A stretch of DNA of 28,200 nt, from contig SLQC01000269.1 in NCBI GenBank assembly GCA_007131625.1, forward strand, positions 1-28,200. Reading direction: 5' to 3'. The notes beneath the pieces were generated by a model that saw nothing but the letters and a program-made list of their open reading frames with translations, was not told the DNA's origin and made no database searches. The DNA is from Balneolales bacterium. GTDB lineage: Bacteria; Bacteroidota; Rhodothermia; Balneolales; Natronogracilivirgulaceae. Below, piece by piece: positions 1 through 9,353 of this stretch. Both the position numbers and the translations under genes were made by a program. The first letter of the stretch is position 1. Every line of letters starts with the position of its first letter.

Positions 1-882
1 ACATATCAGGAATGGAAAGCCCTGTGTGCAAGTGCGCCCGTCCTGTTGGATGGCGCTTTCGGGACCCAACTACAGGAACGTGGTTTGCTTTCGGGCGAAA
101 TATCGGAAATGTGGAACCTTTCACAACCACAGAAGGTTCGTTCCGTTGCGAAAGCATATATTCAAGCCGGTTCGCAAATTATTCTTACCAATACCTTCGG
201 CGCCAGCCGGATCATGCTGGTGCAGCATGGACTCGGGGATCATACGAAAGAGATTAATCGCATCGGTGTTGAACTGTCGCGCCGTGCTGCCGGTTCCGGA
301 GCACGTGTATTTGGTTCAATCGGACCCACCAGTAAATTGTTGATGATGGGGGAGGTTACAGAGGACGAGCTTTTCGCGGCGTTTGATGAACAAGCTCACA
401 CTCTTCAGGAATGTGGTGTGGATGGATTGGTCATCGAAACTATGACGGATCTGGACGAAGCGATACTTGCAGTAAAAGCGGCAACGGCTACCAAACTACC
501 GGTGGTTGCCTGCATGGTATACGATTCAGGACCGAACAGAGATCATACGATGATGGGTATATCTCCCGGGCAGGCAGCAGCAGCCCTAAGTGAAGCCGGA
601 GCATGGGCGGTTGGTGCCAACTGCGGTCATGGTCCGGAAGAATTTATCCATATCTGCGAAATGTACAGGCAGGCCACTGATTTACCTCTGTGGATGAAGC
701 CAAATGCTGGTTTACCCGAATTAGCAGATGACAGGCACTTGGTGTATCGTGTAACGCCGGAAGAGTTCGCTCAAAACGCAGGCCGTCTGTGTGATGCCGG
801 TGCTACATTTATTGGAGGCTGTTGTGGCACGACTCCAGCCTTTATAGAAGCTTTGGCTGAACGCATTGGGAACCGGAGCTGA
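1..882 (+). CDS. Homocysteine S-methyltransferase family protein (5' end outside window)
   Basis: The frame is open from the first base, and the codons before the TTG at 46 already read like the family N-terminus, ending in LLDGAFGTQL. The real start therefore lies upstream of the window. Family role: transfer of a methyl group (from betaine, S-methylmethionine or methyl-folate, depending on the member) to homocysteine to make methionine in the cytoplasm. The zinc-site elements are present: a GANCGHG motif near 613-633 and a GGCCGTTP motif near 814-837, giving three candidate Cys ligands. The protein ends about 18 residues after the second motif, so it has only the homocysteine-binding barrel. 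It lacks the folate and cobalamin domains of full-length MetH. It could be a stand-alone BHMT/MmuM-like enzyme or the first half of a split MetH, and the methyl donor cannot be told from sequence. Confidence 0.9.
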   Translation, partial: TYQEWKALCASAPVLLDGAFGTQLQERGLLSGEISEMWNLSQPQKVRSVAKAYIQAGSQIILTNTFGASRIMLVQHGLGDHTKEINRIGVELSRRAAGSGARVFGSIGPTSKLLMMGEVTEDELFAAFDEQAHTLQECGVDGLVIETMTDLDEAILAVKAATATKLPVVACMVYDSGPNRDHTMMGISPGQAAAALSEAGAWAVGANCGHGPEEFIHICEMYRQATDLPLWMKPNAGLPELADDRHLVYRVTPEEFAQNAGRLCDAGATFIGGCCGTTPAFIEALAERIGNRS

Positions 883-1206
883 TCACATGCTATCGCCCAC
901 ATGGAAAAGATCTCTCCCGCTACAAATCCATACCGGTAAATATTTGACATCAGACTAGAGATTGTGAGCCGGATGACGGACTGTTTGTACGAATCTTCCT
1001 TACGGATACCGATGAAAACCGGATTGGCAATGGAGAGGCTGGGTGAATCGGTACCGAAGTCAGAACCGTAACCATAAAGCTGCCAGATTATCACCGCACA
1101 ACTGGGCAAATGAAGTCGTATCTTATGTAAACAGCACTATCCGGCCTGACGGGTCATAATACTATTTGGATACGCAGGACGGATGTATACATAAATATTT
1201 TCTGAT
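883..1206. other. Intergenic spacer, possible short coding remnant
   Basis: This 324-base spacer separates the methyltransferase from the U32 gene on the same strand. No convincing gene, terminator or RNA was seen. One stretch of the plus strand, 966-1043, translates to protein-like sequence (EPDDGLFVRIFLTDTDEN and onward) before a TGA at 1044-1046, and the same frame stays open for a while after it. This might be debris of a decayed gene, but I recognise no family. No promoter was assigned. Confidence 0.3.
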
Positions 1207-2460
1207 ATGGCGGTGGAACCCGTTGAAATTCTGGCTCCGGCAGGGTCGTACGAATCGTTGTCGGCCGCTTTGAATGCCGGCTGTGATGCCGTTTATTTTG
1301 GAGTCGGGGAGTTGAATATGCGTGCCCGCTCACGCAATAATTTTACGATATCGGATCTGCCGAATATCGTAGCACAGTGTAAAGCCCGCAATGTGAAAAC
1401 ATCTTTGACCCTGAACACAGTTCTGTTCGATGCTGACCTTGCTCTGATGCGCACTGTTGTGGACCGGGCTGTCGATGCCGGCGTATCAGCAGTTATTGTT
1501 TCCGATCCCGCCGTTATGCAGTATGCTGCCCGGGTCGGTATGCGTGTTCATATGTCGACCCAGTCCAACATTACCAATATTGAGGCAGTCCGATTTTACG
1601 CGCAATGGGCCGATGTAATGGTGCTTGCACGGGAACTCACTCTTGATCAGGTATCCGAGATCGCCCGGGTCATCCGGGAAGAAAAGATCACAGGTCCGTC
1701 CGGAAACTGGATCCGGCTCGAAATCTTTATTCACGGCGCACTCTGCATGGCTGTTTCGGGAAAATGCTATCTGAGCCTTCATGCCCAGAATTCCTCGGCA
1801 AACCGCGGCTCCTGTGCACAAAATTGTCGCCGGCCTTACATTGTAACGGATAAGAAAACCAACAACGAACTGGAAGTTGACAACGAATACATAATGAGTG
1901 CCAGTGACCTGTGTACGATTCCTTTTTTTGACCAGGTTCTGGATGCTGGTGTGGAGATTCTGAAAATAGAGGGCAGAGGACGATCTGCCGATTACGTACA
2001 TTCTACGGTTAGCTGCTATCGGGAAGCAGTGGAAGCGGTACGCACGGGCACGTTTACACCTGAAAAGATTGCGGTCTGGGAAGAGCAACTGGCTTCTGTC
2101 TATAACCGTGGATTCTGGGACGGATACTATCTGGGGCGAAAAACAGGTGAGTGGTGCAATGTTTTCGGTTCACAGGCGACGGAGCGTAAAATTTATCTGG
2201 GCCATTGCAAGAATTACTACAGAAAAGCGTCTGCCGGTGTTTTTTATGTTGAGGCGGGCGCGCAAGGGGCCGGCAGATTGAAATATGGTGATGAGATATT
2301 GATTACCGGCCCTACCACAGGTGTGATGCGGCTGAAAATAAATGAGTTACGGATCGATGATGAATCTGTTGCGGAGGTTCAGAAAGGGGATCTGTTTACA
2401 ACCCCGGTACCGGAAAAAGTGCGCCCGTCGGACAAACTCTTTAAAATCGTACCTGCCTGA
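1207..2460 (+). CDS. Peptidase U32 family protein (TrhP/YegQ-like)
   Basis: The 417-residue protein opens with ILAPAGSYESLSAALNAGCD, the usual start of U32 proteins. It carries the family signature around residues 176-208: HGALCMAVSGKC, then SSANRGSCAQNCR. Cys180, Cys187, Cys203 and Cys207, with Cys236 further on, are candidates for the iron-sulfur cysteines known from relatives such as UbiU/UbiV. Although named peptidases, well-studied members (TrhP, RlhA) act in hydroxylation of tRNA wobble uridine or of 23S rRNA. A tRNA-modification role is the best guess here. The length is close to that of bacterial TrhP (about 450). The ATG at 1207 has no obvious Shine-Dalgarno sequence, which is common in Bacteroidota. 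The gene converges on gdhA with only 15 bases between the two stop codons. Confidence 0.88.
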   Translation: MAVEPVEILAPAGSYESLSAALNAGCDAVYFGVGELNMRARSRNNFTISDLPNIVAQCKARNVKTSLTLNTVLFDADLALMRTVVDRAVDAGVSAVIVSDPAVMQYAARVGMRVHMSTQSNITNIEAVRFYAQWADVMVLARELTLDQVSEIARVIREEKITGPSGNWIRLEIFIHGALCMAVSGKCYLSLHAQNSSANRGSCAQNCRRPYIVTDKKTNNELEVDNEYIMSASDLCTIPFFDQVLDAGVEILKIEGRGRSADYVHSTVSCYREAVEAVRTGTFTPEKIAVWEEQLASVYNRGFWDGYYLGRKTGEWCNVFGSQATERKIYLGHCKNYYRKASAGVFYVEAGAQGAGRLKYGDEILITGPTTGVMRLKINELRIDDESVAEVQKGDLFTTPVPEKVRPSDKLFKIVPA

Positions 2461-2475
2461 TCACCCGGATACCGT

Positions 2476-3858
2476 TTACACTAACCCCTGATCAATCATG
2501 GCATCCGCCACCTTGATAAATCCGGCGATATTGGCTCCGGCAACGAGATTGTCTTTTACACCGTATTTCTTAGCTGCATACAGGCACTGTTGGTGTATAT
2601 CTTGCATGATCTGTTGCAATTTGGAATCCACCTCTTCCCGTTTCCAGTTCAGACGCATGGAATTTTGAGACATCTCCAGTCCGGATACCGCCACACCACC
2701 GGCATTGGCTGCTTTTCCGGGGCCGAACAACACTCCGGACGACAGCGCCAGCTGGACAGCTTCCGGCTCGGTTGGCATGTTGGCACCTTCGCTGATCAGA
2801 TGACAACCGTTGCCAAACAGCTCTTTGGCATCTTCAAGTGTGAGTTCGTTTTGAGTTGCTGAAGGAAATGCACAGTCACAGGGGAAAACCCAGGGTTTCT
2901 TTCCAGGGTGATAGGTGACACCCGGATATTCTTCAGCATACTCGCTGATTCGGCCGTATTGGTTATTTTTAAGTTCCATAACAAATTTGAGCTTCTCTTC
3001 ATCAAGGCCTTCCGGATCGTGAATTGTTCCGCCGGAATCAGACAGTGTAGTGACTTTGGCGCCGTGATCAATCAAATTTTCCGTTGTGTATTGTGCAACA
3101 TTACCAGAACCACTGACTACACAGATTTTGCCGTAGAGGGTGTCATCTCGACTTTTCAACATCTCCTGGGCGAAGTAGACCGATCCATATCCGGTCGCCT
3201 CAGGTCTGAAATTAGATCCACCCCAATGGACTCTTTTCCCGGTTATGACTCCCGTGAATTCATTGCGCAGTTTTTTATACTGACCGAACAGATAGCCGAT
3301 CTCCCGGGCACCGACACCGATATCTCCGGCGGGAACATCGAGATCAGCACCAATATGACGTTGCAACTCCGACATGAAAGCCTGGCAGAATCGCATAATC
3401 TCGTAGTCCGACTTACCTTTGGGATCAAAATCGGATCCGCCTTTTCCACCTCCGAGAGGAAGTGTGGTCAGTGCATTTTTGAATATTTGCTCAAATCCCA
3501 AAAATTTAATGATGCCAAGATCGACACTGGGGTGGAACCGGAGTCCCCCTTTAAAGGGACCCAAGGCGCTATTGTACTGCACACGGAAACCGCGGTTTAC
3601 TTGTATGGCTCCGGTGTCATCCTGCCAGGGAACCCGAAACATTATCATCCGTTCCGGCTCCAGTATTCTTGCAAGTATATTGGCTTCTATGTATTCCGGT
3701 TTTTCTTTTAATACCGATTCCAATGACTCTAAAACTTCTCTAACCGCCTGATGAAAACACAACTCCTGAGGATTGCGGCGGATAACTTCGTTGTAACTGT
3801 CTTTGATATATTTTTCTACATCCATAATAATCCGGATCATGTGTTGAACGCGGTCCAC
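2476..3858 (-). CDS. gdhA: NADP-type glutamate dehydrogenase
   Basis: This enzyme interconverts 2-oxoglutarate plus ammonium and glutamate in the cytoplasm, normally in the assimilatory, NADP(H)-dependent direction. It aligns along its length with the hexameric bacterial GdhA family: FRVQYNSALGPFKGGLRFHP around 91-110, the catalytic-lysine block GGGKGGSDFDPKGK at 136-149, PAGDIGVGAREIG at 176-188, the dinucleotide-binding SGSGNVAQ at 249-256, and GKAANAGGVAVSGLEMSQN near the C-terminus. The length matches the family (about 447-460). The start is uncertain. The coordinates use a GTG at 3858, but an ATG at 3840 or at 3825 (protein beginning MDVEKYIKDSYNE) would fit the usual family N-terminus better. 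The gene lies 172 bases downstream of the PBP gene on the same strand. No terminator was seen between the two, so readthrough is possible. Confidence 0.97.
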   Translation of the reverse strand: MDRVQHMIRIIMDVEKYIKDSYNEVIRRNPQELCFHQAVREVLESLESVLKEKPEYIEANILARILEPERMIMFRVPWQDDTGAIQVNRGFRVQYNSALGPFKGGLRFHPSVDLGIIKFLGFEQIFKNALTTLPLGGGKGGSDFDPKGKSDYEIMRFCQAFMSELQRHIGADLDVPAGDIGVGAREIGYLFGQYKKLRNEFTGVITGKRVHWGGSNFRPEATGYGSVYFAQEMLKSRDDTLYGKICVVSGSGNVAQYTTENLIDHGAKVTTLSDSGGTIHDPEGLDEEKLKFVMELKNNQYGRISEYAEEYPGVTYHPGKKPWVFPCDCAFPSATQNELTLEDAKELFGNGCHLISEGANMPTEPEAVQLALSSGVLFGPGKAANAGGVAVSGLEMSQNSMRLNWKREEVDSKLQQIMQDIHQQCLYAAKKYGVKDNLVAGANIAGFIKVADAMIDQGLV

Positions 3859-4030
3859 CTCTGTTCGCTCACGATAATAATTTTTTAAACCGAAATCATC
3901 GACAGTCCATCGATAATGAGCTCCGGAACCGACCGCTACGGTAATAGTAAGGTGCCTGATTGAAACTATTTAATATAACGTTTCTCTAGAATCAATCCAG
4001 CCAGTTTTTTATAGAAATTCACCGTATTGT

Positions 4031-6484
4031 CTAATCCCTTCCAAACCAACCTCTTACACGGTCCATGATGGAGGAGTCATCGTCATTGTCATTTACGATA
4101 CGGGCTTCCCGGCTGTCTCTGCCACGTATCCGGTCGCGTACCCGGTCAATAAAACGCTCATCCAGGTAATCCTGGCAATTTGTGACAAATGTAGTGTTCT
4201 GCTGGTGTGGATGAAATTGCTCCGATGGGGGGAGAAGATCACCGGACTGCTCCAGCCTGCGGAGAAAATGTCCAGCTATCGGAAGTGCGGTTTGTGATGC
4301 GAAACCGATGCTTTCGGGAAGGTGAACACGGGGTGTAGTTCCGCCGACCCAGCTTCCGAACACCATGTCAGGTGTAAGTCCGATAAACCAGCCGTCGGCG
4401 TGGTTTTGGGTCGTTCCCGTCTTGCCGGCTAAAGCATGCCGGATACCAAACTGCGAACGCAAGGCTTGCGCCGATCCATTGTCGACCGACCGGGACAGCA
4501 TGTCAATCATTGCGGCAGCTGTTGTTTCCGAGATTGCAGGTGTGGGAAGTGTGGCCGGCGGGGCTTCAGGGAGTAGCGCTGTTTCAATAGGAAATTGCGA
4601 AGAGAGGATGTGTTGTGTGGATGCGGTTGGTTGCCGAGCTTGCAGAAATTGAGAGAATTCGGACTCACCTCTGCCGGACTGGCCGGTGACAAGATTCGTA
4701 GTGGTATTATCATAGATCAGGACACCCCTGGAATTGTAAATCCTTTTAATATATCGCGGTGTCGCAGGTATGCCTCGATTGGCAAATGCCGAATACGCTC
4801 TGACCATCTCCATTAACGACATTTCCGCCGTTCCCAATGCTATTGAGGGCTGGGTAGGAATGTGGGAATGAATGCCCATTCGCCGGGCAGTCTGTCGAAC
4901 CTCTTCAACCCCTGTCTCCATGATAAGATCGACGGCAATGGTGTTTACCGACCGGGAAAGTGCCGCCTGTAGAGAATAATGGCCACCGTAATTATCCTGG
5001 AGATTGGACGGCGTCCACTCATCATAAGAGACATAGGTCGACAGCAGGTTTCGACGATAGTCACAAGGCTCCATACCCGACTCAAGTGCCGCAGCGTAAA
5101 CTACCGGCTTGAAGGCTGACCCGGTTTGCCGGCGTGCATGGACATGGTCGTACTGAAAATGGCGATGATCAATACTTCCCACCCACGCCAGAATGTCACC
5201 ATTGGCGGCATCCATCGCCAGAAACCCGGTGTTCAGCAGGGAGAGATAGTGGCGGATTGAATCGCGTGGAGACGCATCAACAGAGACCGGACCATTATGT
5301 GTAAACAAGTCCATAGGAACCGGCTTGTCGAATATCTCAAGAATCTCATCGTCGGTTAATCCCCGTCCTTTCAACAGGTGGTAGTAATCGGAATTGCGCC
5401 AGGCTCGATAGACTTGCAGATCGTCTTCAGAAAAAACCGGTTCATTATTCCTGAGTTCATCGAACTTTGATTGAAGTCCGGACAAGTGCAAAGCAACAGC
5501 TTGCTCGGCAGCTTGCTGTATCCCGGAATGGATAGTGGTTTCGATGACCAATCCGTCGGTGTACAGATTATACTTGCGGCCGTCATCTTCCGGTAAAGCC
5601 GTTAGAATGTGTTGCGCCCGGTTTCTTAAATGCTCCCGGAAGTGCGGCGCTGATCCCACGCTATGCGATCGGCGGTGGTAGTCGAGGTCAAGTGGGCGGT
5701 TGCGTGCTGCTTCCAGAGAATCGATATCAATCATCCCGTACCGTTCCATCTGAAGCAGGACTACGTTGCGCCGGTGTAGTGCGTGATCAGGATTGCGGCG
5801 CGGATTGTACCAGGTTGTGGCTTGCAGCATTCCCGCCAGTGTAGCTGCCTGATGAAGTTTCAACTGGTCGGGTGGTGTGTTGAAAAATCGCTCTGAAGCC
5901 GTTTTGATACCCCAGGTGTCTTCACCGAAAGAGACCGAATTTACGTAAAGCTTAAGTATCTCATCTTTGGAGTGCAGGCGCTCCATGCGACGTGCAATAA
6001 TAATCTCCCGAATTTTTTCCGCTGGCAGTGTAATCCGGAGTGAACTCTGCCGTGGATAGAGATTTTTGGCCAACTGCTGTGAAAGGGTGCTTCCACCACC
6101 AGCATCCTGGCGCATCAACAGGGTTCGGACCAGTACGCGTGCCACAGCCCGGTAATCCAGCCCGTTATGCCGGTAAAACCGGATATCTTCAATCGCCAGC
6201 AATGCATCGAGAAAATCCGGACTCACATCTTCCAGATCGACGGGGTCACGGTTTTGCAGATAGTAACGTCCGAGCAGCTCACCATCGGAAGAATAAACCG
6301 ATGAAGCCTCGTAATGGCGGATATTTTTTAATTCCTCATAGGCGGGTATATGACCGAAAACGCCGGTGTATATCAACATGCAGAGCCCCGCTGCCAGCAC
6401 GGCCATTACAATAGCCAATACCGCTACTATACGGAACCACCCCCGACTCAAAAGATGGTTTGAGTAATATTTCAGGATATACAT
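4031..6484 (-). CDS. Class A penicillin-binding protein (PBP1-type transglycosylase/transpeptidase)
   Basis: This inner-membrane enzyme polymerises and cross-links peptidoglycan. A single transmembrane anchor spans about residues 18-40. The GT51 transglycosylase follows, with catalytic Glu99 in IEDIRFYRHNG, the GGSTLSQQLAKN motif at 130-141, and RRMERLHSKDEILKLYVN at 165-182. The transpeptidase domain has all three penicillin-binding motifs: SAFK at 456-459 (nucleophile Ser456), SVN at 512-514 and KTG at 688-690. A Pro/Ala-rich loop lies near 641-650. The C-terminus after the KTG motif is about 125 residues and ends in a very acidic patch (NDNDDDSS) before a basic tail, which is a lineage-specific extension. 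At 817 residues it is normal for PBP1a/1c proteins. PBP1c is the nearest alternative label, because a PBP1c-specific C-terminal domain was not clearly ruled out. Confidence 0.95.
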   Translation of the reverse strand: MYILKYYSNHLLSRGWFRIVAVLAIVMAVLAAGLCMLIYTGVFGHIPAYEELKNIRHYEASSVYSSDGELLGRYYLQNRDPVDLEDVSPDFLDALLAIEDIRFYRHNGLDYRAVARVLVRTLLMRQDAGGGSTLSQQLAKNLYPRQSSLRITLPAEKIREIIIARRMERLHSKDEILKLYVNSVSFGEDTWGIKTASERFFNTPPDQLKLHQAATLAGMLQATTWYNPRRNPDHALHRRNVVLLQMERYGMIDIDSLEAARNRPLDLDYHRRSHSVGSAPHFREHLRNRAQHILTALPEDDGRKYNLYTDGLVIETTIHSGIQQAAEQAVALHLSGLQSKFDELRNNEPVFSEDDLQVYRAWRNSDYYHLLKGRGLTDDEILEIFDKPVPMDLFTHNGPVSVDASPRDSIRHYLSLLNTGFLAMDAANGDILAWVGSIDHRHFQYDHVHARRQTGSAFKPVVYAAALESGMEPCDYRRNLLSTYVSYDEWTPSNLQDNYGGHYSLQAALSRSVNTIAVDLIMETGVEEVRQTARRMGIHSHIPTQPSIALGTAEMSLMEMVRAYSAFANRGIPATPRYIKRIYNSRGVLIYDNTTTNLVTGQSGRGESEFSQFLQARQPTASTQHILSSQFPIETALLPEAPPATLPTPAISETTAAAMIDMLSRSVDNGSAQALRSQFGIRHALAGKTGTTQNHADGWFIGLTPDMVFGSWVGGTTPRVHLPESIGFASQTALPIAGHFLRRLEQSGDLLPPSEQFHPHQQNTTFVTNCQDYLDERFIDRVRDRIRGRDSREARIVNDNDDDSSIMDRVRGWFGRD

Positions 6485-6611
6485 TATCTGCTTTGGACCG
6501 TCAATAGATATTCGTTCTACCCGCTAATACAAGTGACAACACCTGGTATGCCTATATCAGTATCCAGTATATAGTAAGACAATCGGAACGGTAATGAATT
6601 ACAAAGGAATC

Positions 6612-6651
6612 AAAAAAAGCGCATCTCCCGGATAGAGAAATGCGTTTTTTT
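6612..6651. terminator. Intrinsic terminator, usable in both directions
   Basis: A run of seven A residues is followed by GCGCATCTC, a short loop, then GAGAAATGCG and seven T residues. The arms form a mostly paired GC-containing stem flanked by A and T tracts, so it would end transcripts from either strand. It sits 67 bases past the stop of the minus-strand barrel protein gene and upstream of the PBP gene. It most likely insulates the PBP gene from that transcript. Confidence 0.8.
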
Positions 6652-6717
6652 AAAACGGATCGGATATGGAAAGTAGCAGCGGGTGGCTAAATGTCGCCAA
6701 TAGACCGCCGAAAAGAA

Positions 6718-7194
6718 TCAGTTCAGGAAGTAACGGAATCCGATATTTCCGTTGAAATGTAAGTGGAATTCAGGGCTGACATCAACTGTTGGAGCCAGCT
6801 CAAGAAACAGGCCGACCGGCATATCATTGAAATTGAAGCCGATTCCCGATGGCAACCGAAGCATGAAGATGTTGTCATTGGTCCATTCGATCCACTCAAA
6901 CCCGAAACCTCCTCCATAGTAGTAGAACATCCGGCCTACATCCCAATCGAGTTCATCATAAAACTTGTGATTGAGGATATCAAGATGGGTATAAAATCGG
7001 GAGTTATTTTCAGAAATGGCAAAGGAGACCAGTCCGCTCAGTGCTGCCGACCCACCCAGCCAGTATTTGTAACTCATTCCGTCAGGTCCGCCAATTGCGG
7101 CACCGACACCGAGCCCGCGGTCCTGGGCAATTGCGATTTGAGTAGTGATGGTAAATAGCGTCACAATCAGGAAAACAAATGTGAGTTTCTTCAT
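6718..7194 (-). CDS. Small outer-membrane beta-barrel-like protein
   Basis: The 158-residue product starts with a clear Sec signal peptide (basic MKK, then about 17 hydrophobic residues, cleavage after AIAQ). The mature part is rich in Gly and aromatic residues and shows alternating strand-like segments. It ends in NIGFRYFLN, with the aromatic-rich C-terminal strand expected of outer-membrane barrels. The opening GLGVGAAIGGPDGMSYKYWL and the late GLFLELAPTVDVSPEFHLHF resemble a family of small barrel proteins of unknown function seen in Bacteroidota and spirochaetes (BAPKO_0422-like); this assignment is from memory of the pattern. The ATG at 7194 is supported by AAAGG at 7202-7206, about 8 bases upstream. 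The gene is alone on its transcript, with the terminator at 6612-6651 downstream. Function unknown. Confidence 0.8.
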   Translation of the reverse strand: MKKLTFVFLIVTLFTITTQIAIAQDRGLGVGAAIGGPDGMSYKYWLGGSAALSGLVSFAISENNSRFYTHLDILNHKFYDELDWDVGRMFYYYGGGFGFEWIEWTNDNIFMLRLPSGIGFNFNDMPVGLFLELAPTVDVSPEFHLHFNGNIGFRYFLN

Positions 7195-7505
7195 AGTAGT
7201 ACCTTTTTATTGGAATTAAGTGAAATAGTTGTAATTACCGGCAGACAGCGGACACTATCGGCAACCGGAATATGATAATTTACAGAATGTGAGTCCAGAT
7301 TTTTTTCGGTTTTGCATATAACTGTTATGCAACCGGTTGTATTGTACTTCCAGTCACGGAAGGTACGAATCTTCTTGGACAATATACCCTGCCACACTGA
7401 AGTTTTTCAGTATCATAAGCCGGACATATGCAAAAGGATGAAACGGGTTAAAGAGTATATTTCATCCATCAATCAGCAAAATATCAAAATCTGCCCAAGC
7501 AAATA
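7195..7505. other. Divergent intergenic region between the barrel gene and ggt
   Basis: This 311-base region separates two divergent genes and should hold both promoters. Apart from the inverted repeat at 7312-7332 I see no recognisable RNA, repeat or gene. A short plus-strand reading frame ending at the ggt start codon has no protein-like features and is not called. No promoter matching the Bacteroidota pattern (TTTG, about 19-21 bases, TAnnTTTG) could be placed with confidence. Confidence 0.4.
7312..7332. promoter_or_regulatory. Inverted repeat, possible operator
   Basis: TTGCATA (7312-7318) and its exact reverse complement TATGCAA (7326-7332) are separated by seven bases. The dyad lies between the divergent barrel and ggt genes, about 120 bases from the barrel start and about 175 from the ggt start. 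That placement and symmetry would suit a dimeric repressor or activator site. A 7-bp dyad can occur by chance in AT-rich DNA. Confidence 0.25.
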
Positions 7506-9341
7506 ATGATGCTATCAACACTTCCGCACTACTCGACGGTTATGACTGTCGCACTGACACTTATTTGGATTACGTTAGCTTGTGATCACACGGATCAACA
7601 ACCGGACAAACCGGATGTCACTTATACCATACCGGAACAGCCGGAGATGGCCACCGGATACACCACTAAACCGGGATGGCAGACATCTGAATTTGCAATT
7701 GCCTCCGCAAATCCGCTGGTAACGGATGCCGGATATCAAATTCTCAAAGCCGGAGGTTCGGCTGTGGATGCCGCAGTTGCTGCACAGATGGTGCTCACGC
7801 TTGTGGAACCACAGTCCAGCGGAATCGGCGGAGGTGCCTTTCTGTTGAGCTGGGATGAACTTGGGATTCGCGCTTATAATGGCCGGGAAAGGGCACCGTC
7901 GAAAGCCGATGAAACATTGTTTCTGGATAAGGATGGGGAACCGCTGCCATTTCAGGAAGCGGTACACAGCGGATTATCGGTCGGTGTACCCGGGACACTT
8001 GCCATGCTTGATGCAGCCCACCAAGAACACGGTGTGCTTCCCTGGGAGGCACTTTTTCAACCGGCAATTACACTCGCGGAAGAGGGTTTTTCCCTGAGTC
8101 CGAGACTGCATCAACAACTGCAGGCCGACCGGCGGTTTCGGGATGATTCCATCGCAAAAGATTTTTATTACGATGAAAACGGTGATGCGCATCCGGCCGG
8201 ATTCTCCTTGAAAAACCCTGCATTGGCTGAAATTCTGAGGGGTATATCAGAGGATGGTATCGATGCTTTTTACACGGGAGAGGTAGCGGAAAATATGGTG
8301 ATGCGCATCCGGCAGCATTCAAGACCCGGAATCATGACTGTAGAAGATCTTGAAAATTATCCGAATCAGAATTTTGAGCGGGACGCAATTTGCACCGGGT
8401 GGCAAAAATATATGGTTTGCGGCTTTCCTCCTCCGTCATCCGGACACATCGCCGTTATGCAGATTCTCGGTATTCTGGAATATTTGGAAACGCCGGAAAT
8501 GGTGCTGCAAGACTCGGTGCCGACCGCTGAATGGCTACATCTCTTTTTGGAAGCGTCCAAGCTGGCGTTTGCCGATCGCAATCGCTATATAGGGGATCCA
8601 ATGTTTGTGGATCCGCCTGCGGAAAGTTGGGAAAGTCTACTGGATTCCACCTACCTCTCTGAGCGAGCCGCTCTGATCGGGGAAACAGCCATGGACGAGG
8701 CGGAATACGGAATACCCGGACAGACTACCTCCGATCTCGGCATCCATCCACTACAGCCCGATGCCGGTACCAGTCATATCAGCGTTATTGACCGGAAGGG
8801 GAATGCCGTGTCCATGACTACCACTATTGAACAGGCGTTCGGGAGTCGGATTATGTCTAACGGTGGGACAGGCCTGCCCGGAGGATTTATTCTGAACAAC
8901 GAGCTGACCGATTTTTCCCTGGTACCCGAAGACGAATCGGGTCGGCTTGTTGCCAATCGCGTGGAACCAGGTAAACAGCCGCGATCGAGTATGAGCCCCA
9001 CACTGATTTTTAACCGTGAAACCGGGAATTTTGTCGCTAGTGTGGGATCTCCGGGGGGAGCGGCCATCATCCACTATACAGCCAAAGCAATCATCGGTAT
9101 GCTCGATTGGGAACTGAATGCTCAGGAGGCTATCAATCTGCCTAATTTTGCCAATTTCAACGGACCATCAATGCTGGAGAAGGACCGTTTTCCCGGGGAT
9201 GTAATCAGAGCACTGGAAGCACGTGACCATGAAGTTGTCAGTAGTTCCCTTACGAGCGGAATTCAGGCGATTCAGCGGTTGCCAGATGGATATTTTGGCG
9301 GAGCCGACCCAAGGAGGGAAGGGATCGTCATGGGTGATTAA
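7506..9341 (+). CDS. ggt: Gamma-glutamyltransferase (lipoprotein-like)
   Basis: This Ntn-hydrolase cleaves or transfers the gamma-glutamyl group of glutathione and related peptides outside the cytoplasm. It is made as one chain that self-cleaves. The nucleophile should be Thr422 in DAGTSHISVID; the usual motif is TTH, so Ser423 is a conservative change. Other family blocks are AGGSAVDAAVAAQMVLTLVEP at 82-102, GIGGGAF at 106-112, LNNELTDF at 463-470, GKQPRSSMSPT at 489-499 and GSPGG at 514-518. The N-terminus carries a hydrophobic stretch ending in TLAC at 23-26, a plausible lipobox, so the enzyme is probably a membrane-anchored lipoprotein. At 611 residues it is slightly long because of the Pro/Asp-rich linker after Cys26. 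The start is ATGATG at 7506; an internal ATG at 7542 would also keep the signal. It converges on the next gene with a 12-base gap. Confidence 0.93.
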   Translation: MMLSTLPHYSTVMTVALTLIWITLACDHTDQQPDKPDVTYTIPEQPEMATGYTTKPGWQTSEFAIASANPLVTDAGYQILKAGGSAVDAAVAAQMVLTLVEPQSSGIGGGAFLLSWDELGIRAYNGRERAPSKADETLFLDKDGEPLPFQEAVHSGLSVGVPGTLAMLDAAHQEHGVLPWEALFQPAITLAEEGFSLSPRLHQQLQADRRFRDDSIAKDFYYDENGDAHPAGFSLKNPALAEILRGISEDGIDAFYTGEVAENMVMRIRQHSRPGIMTVEDLENYPNQNFERDAICTGWQKYMVCGFPPPSSGHIAVMQILGILEYLETPEMVLQDSVPTAEWLHLFLEASKLAFADRNRYIGDPMFVDPPAESWESLLDSTYLSERAALIGETAMDEAEYGIPGQTTSDLGIHPLQPDAGTSHISVIDRKGNAVSMTTTIEQAFGSRIMSNGGTGLPGGFILNNELTDFSLVPEDESGRLVANRVEPGKQPRSSMSPTLIFNRETGNFVASVGSPGGAAIIHYTAKAIIGMLDWELNAQEAINLPNFANFNGPSMLEKDRFPGDVIRALEARDHEVVSSSLTSGIQAIQRLPDGYFGGADPRREGIVMGD

Positions 9342-9353
9342 GCCGATTTTATG

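Noticed and set aside
966..1046. Short protein-like plus-strand piece in the first spacer, considered as a pseudogene
   Set aside because: About 26 codons, no recognisable family and no second piece to join with confidence; kept only as a note on the spacer.
1486..2088. Minus-strand open frame of 200 codons
   Set aside because: Antisense to the U32 gene, which carries the complete family signature.
2908..3711. Plus-strand open frame of 267 codons opposite gdhA
   Set aside because: The minus strand encodes a full-length glutamate dehydrogenase with all motifs; the antisense translation has no protein-like features.
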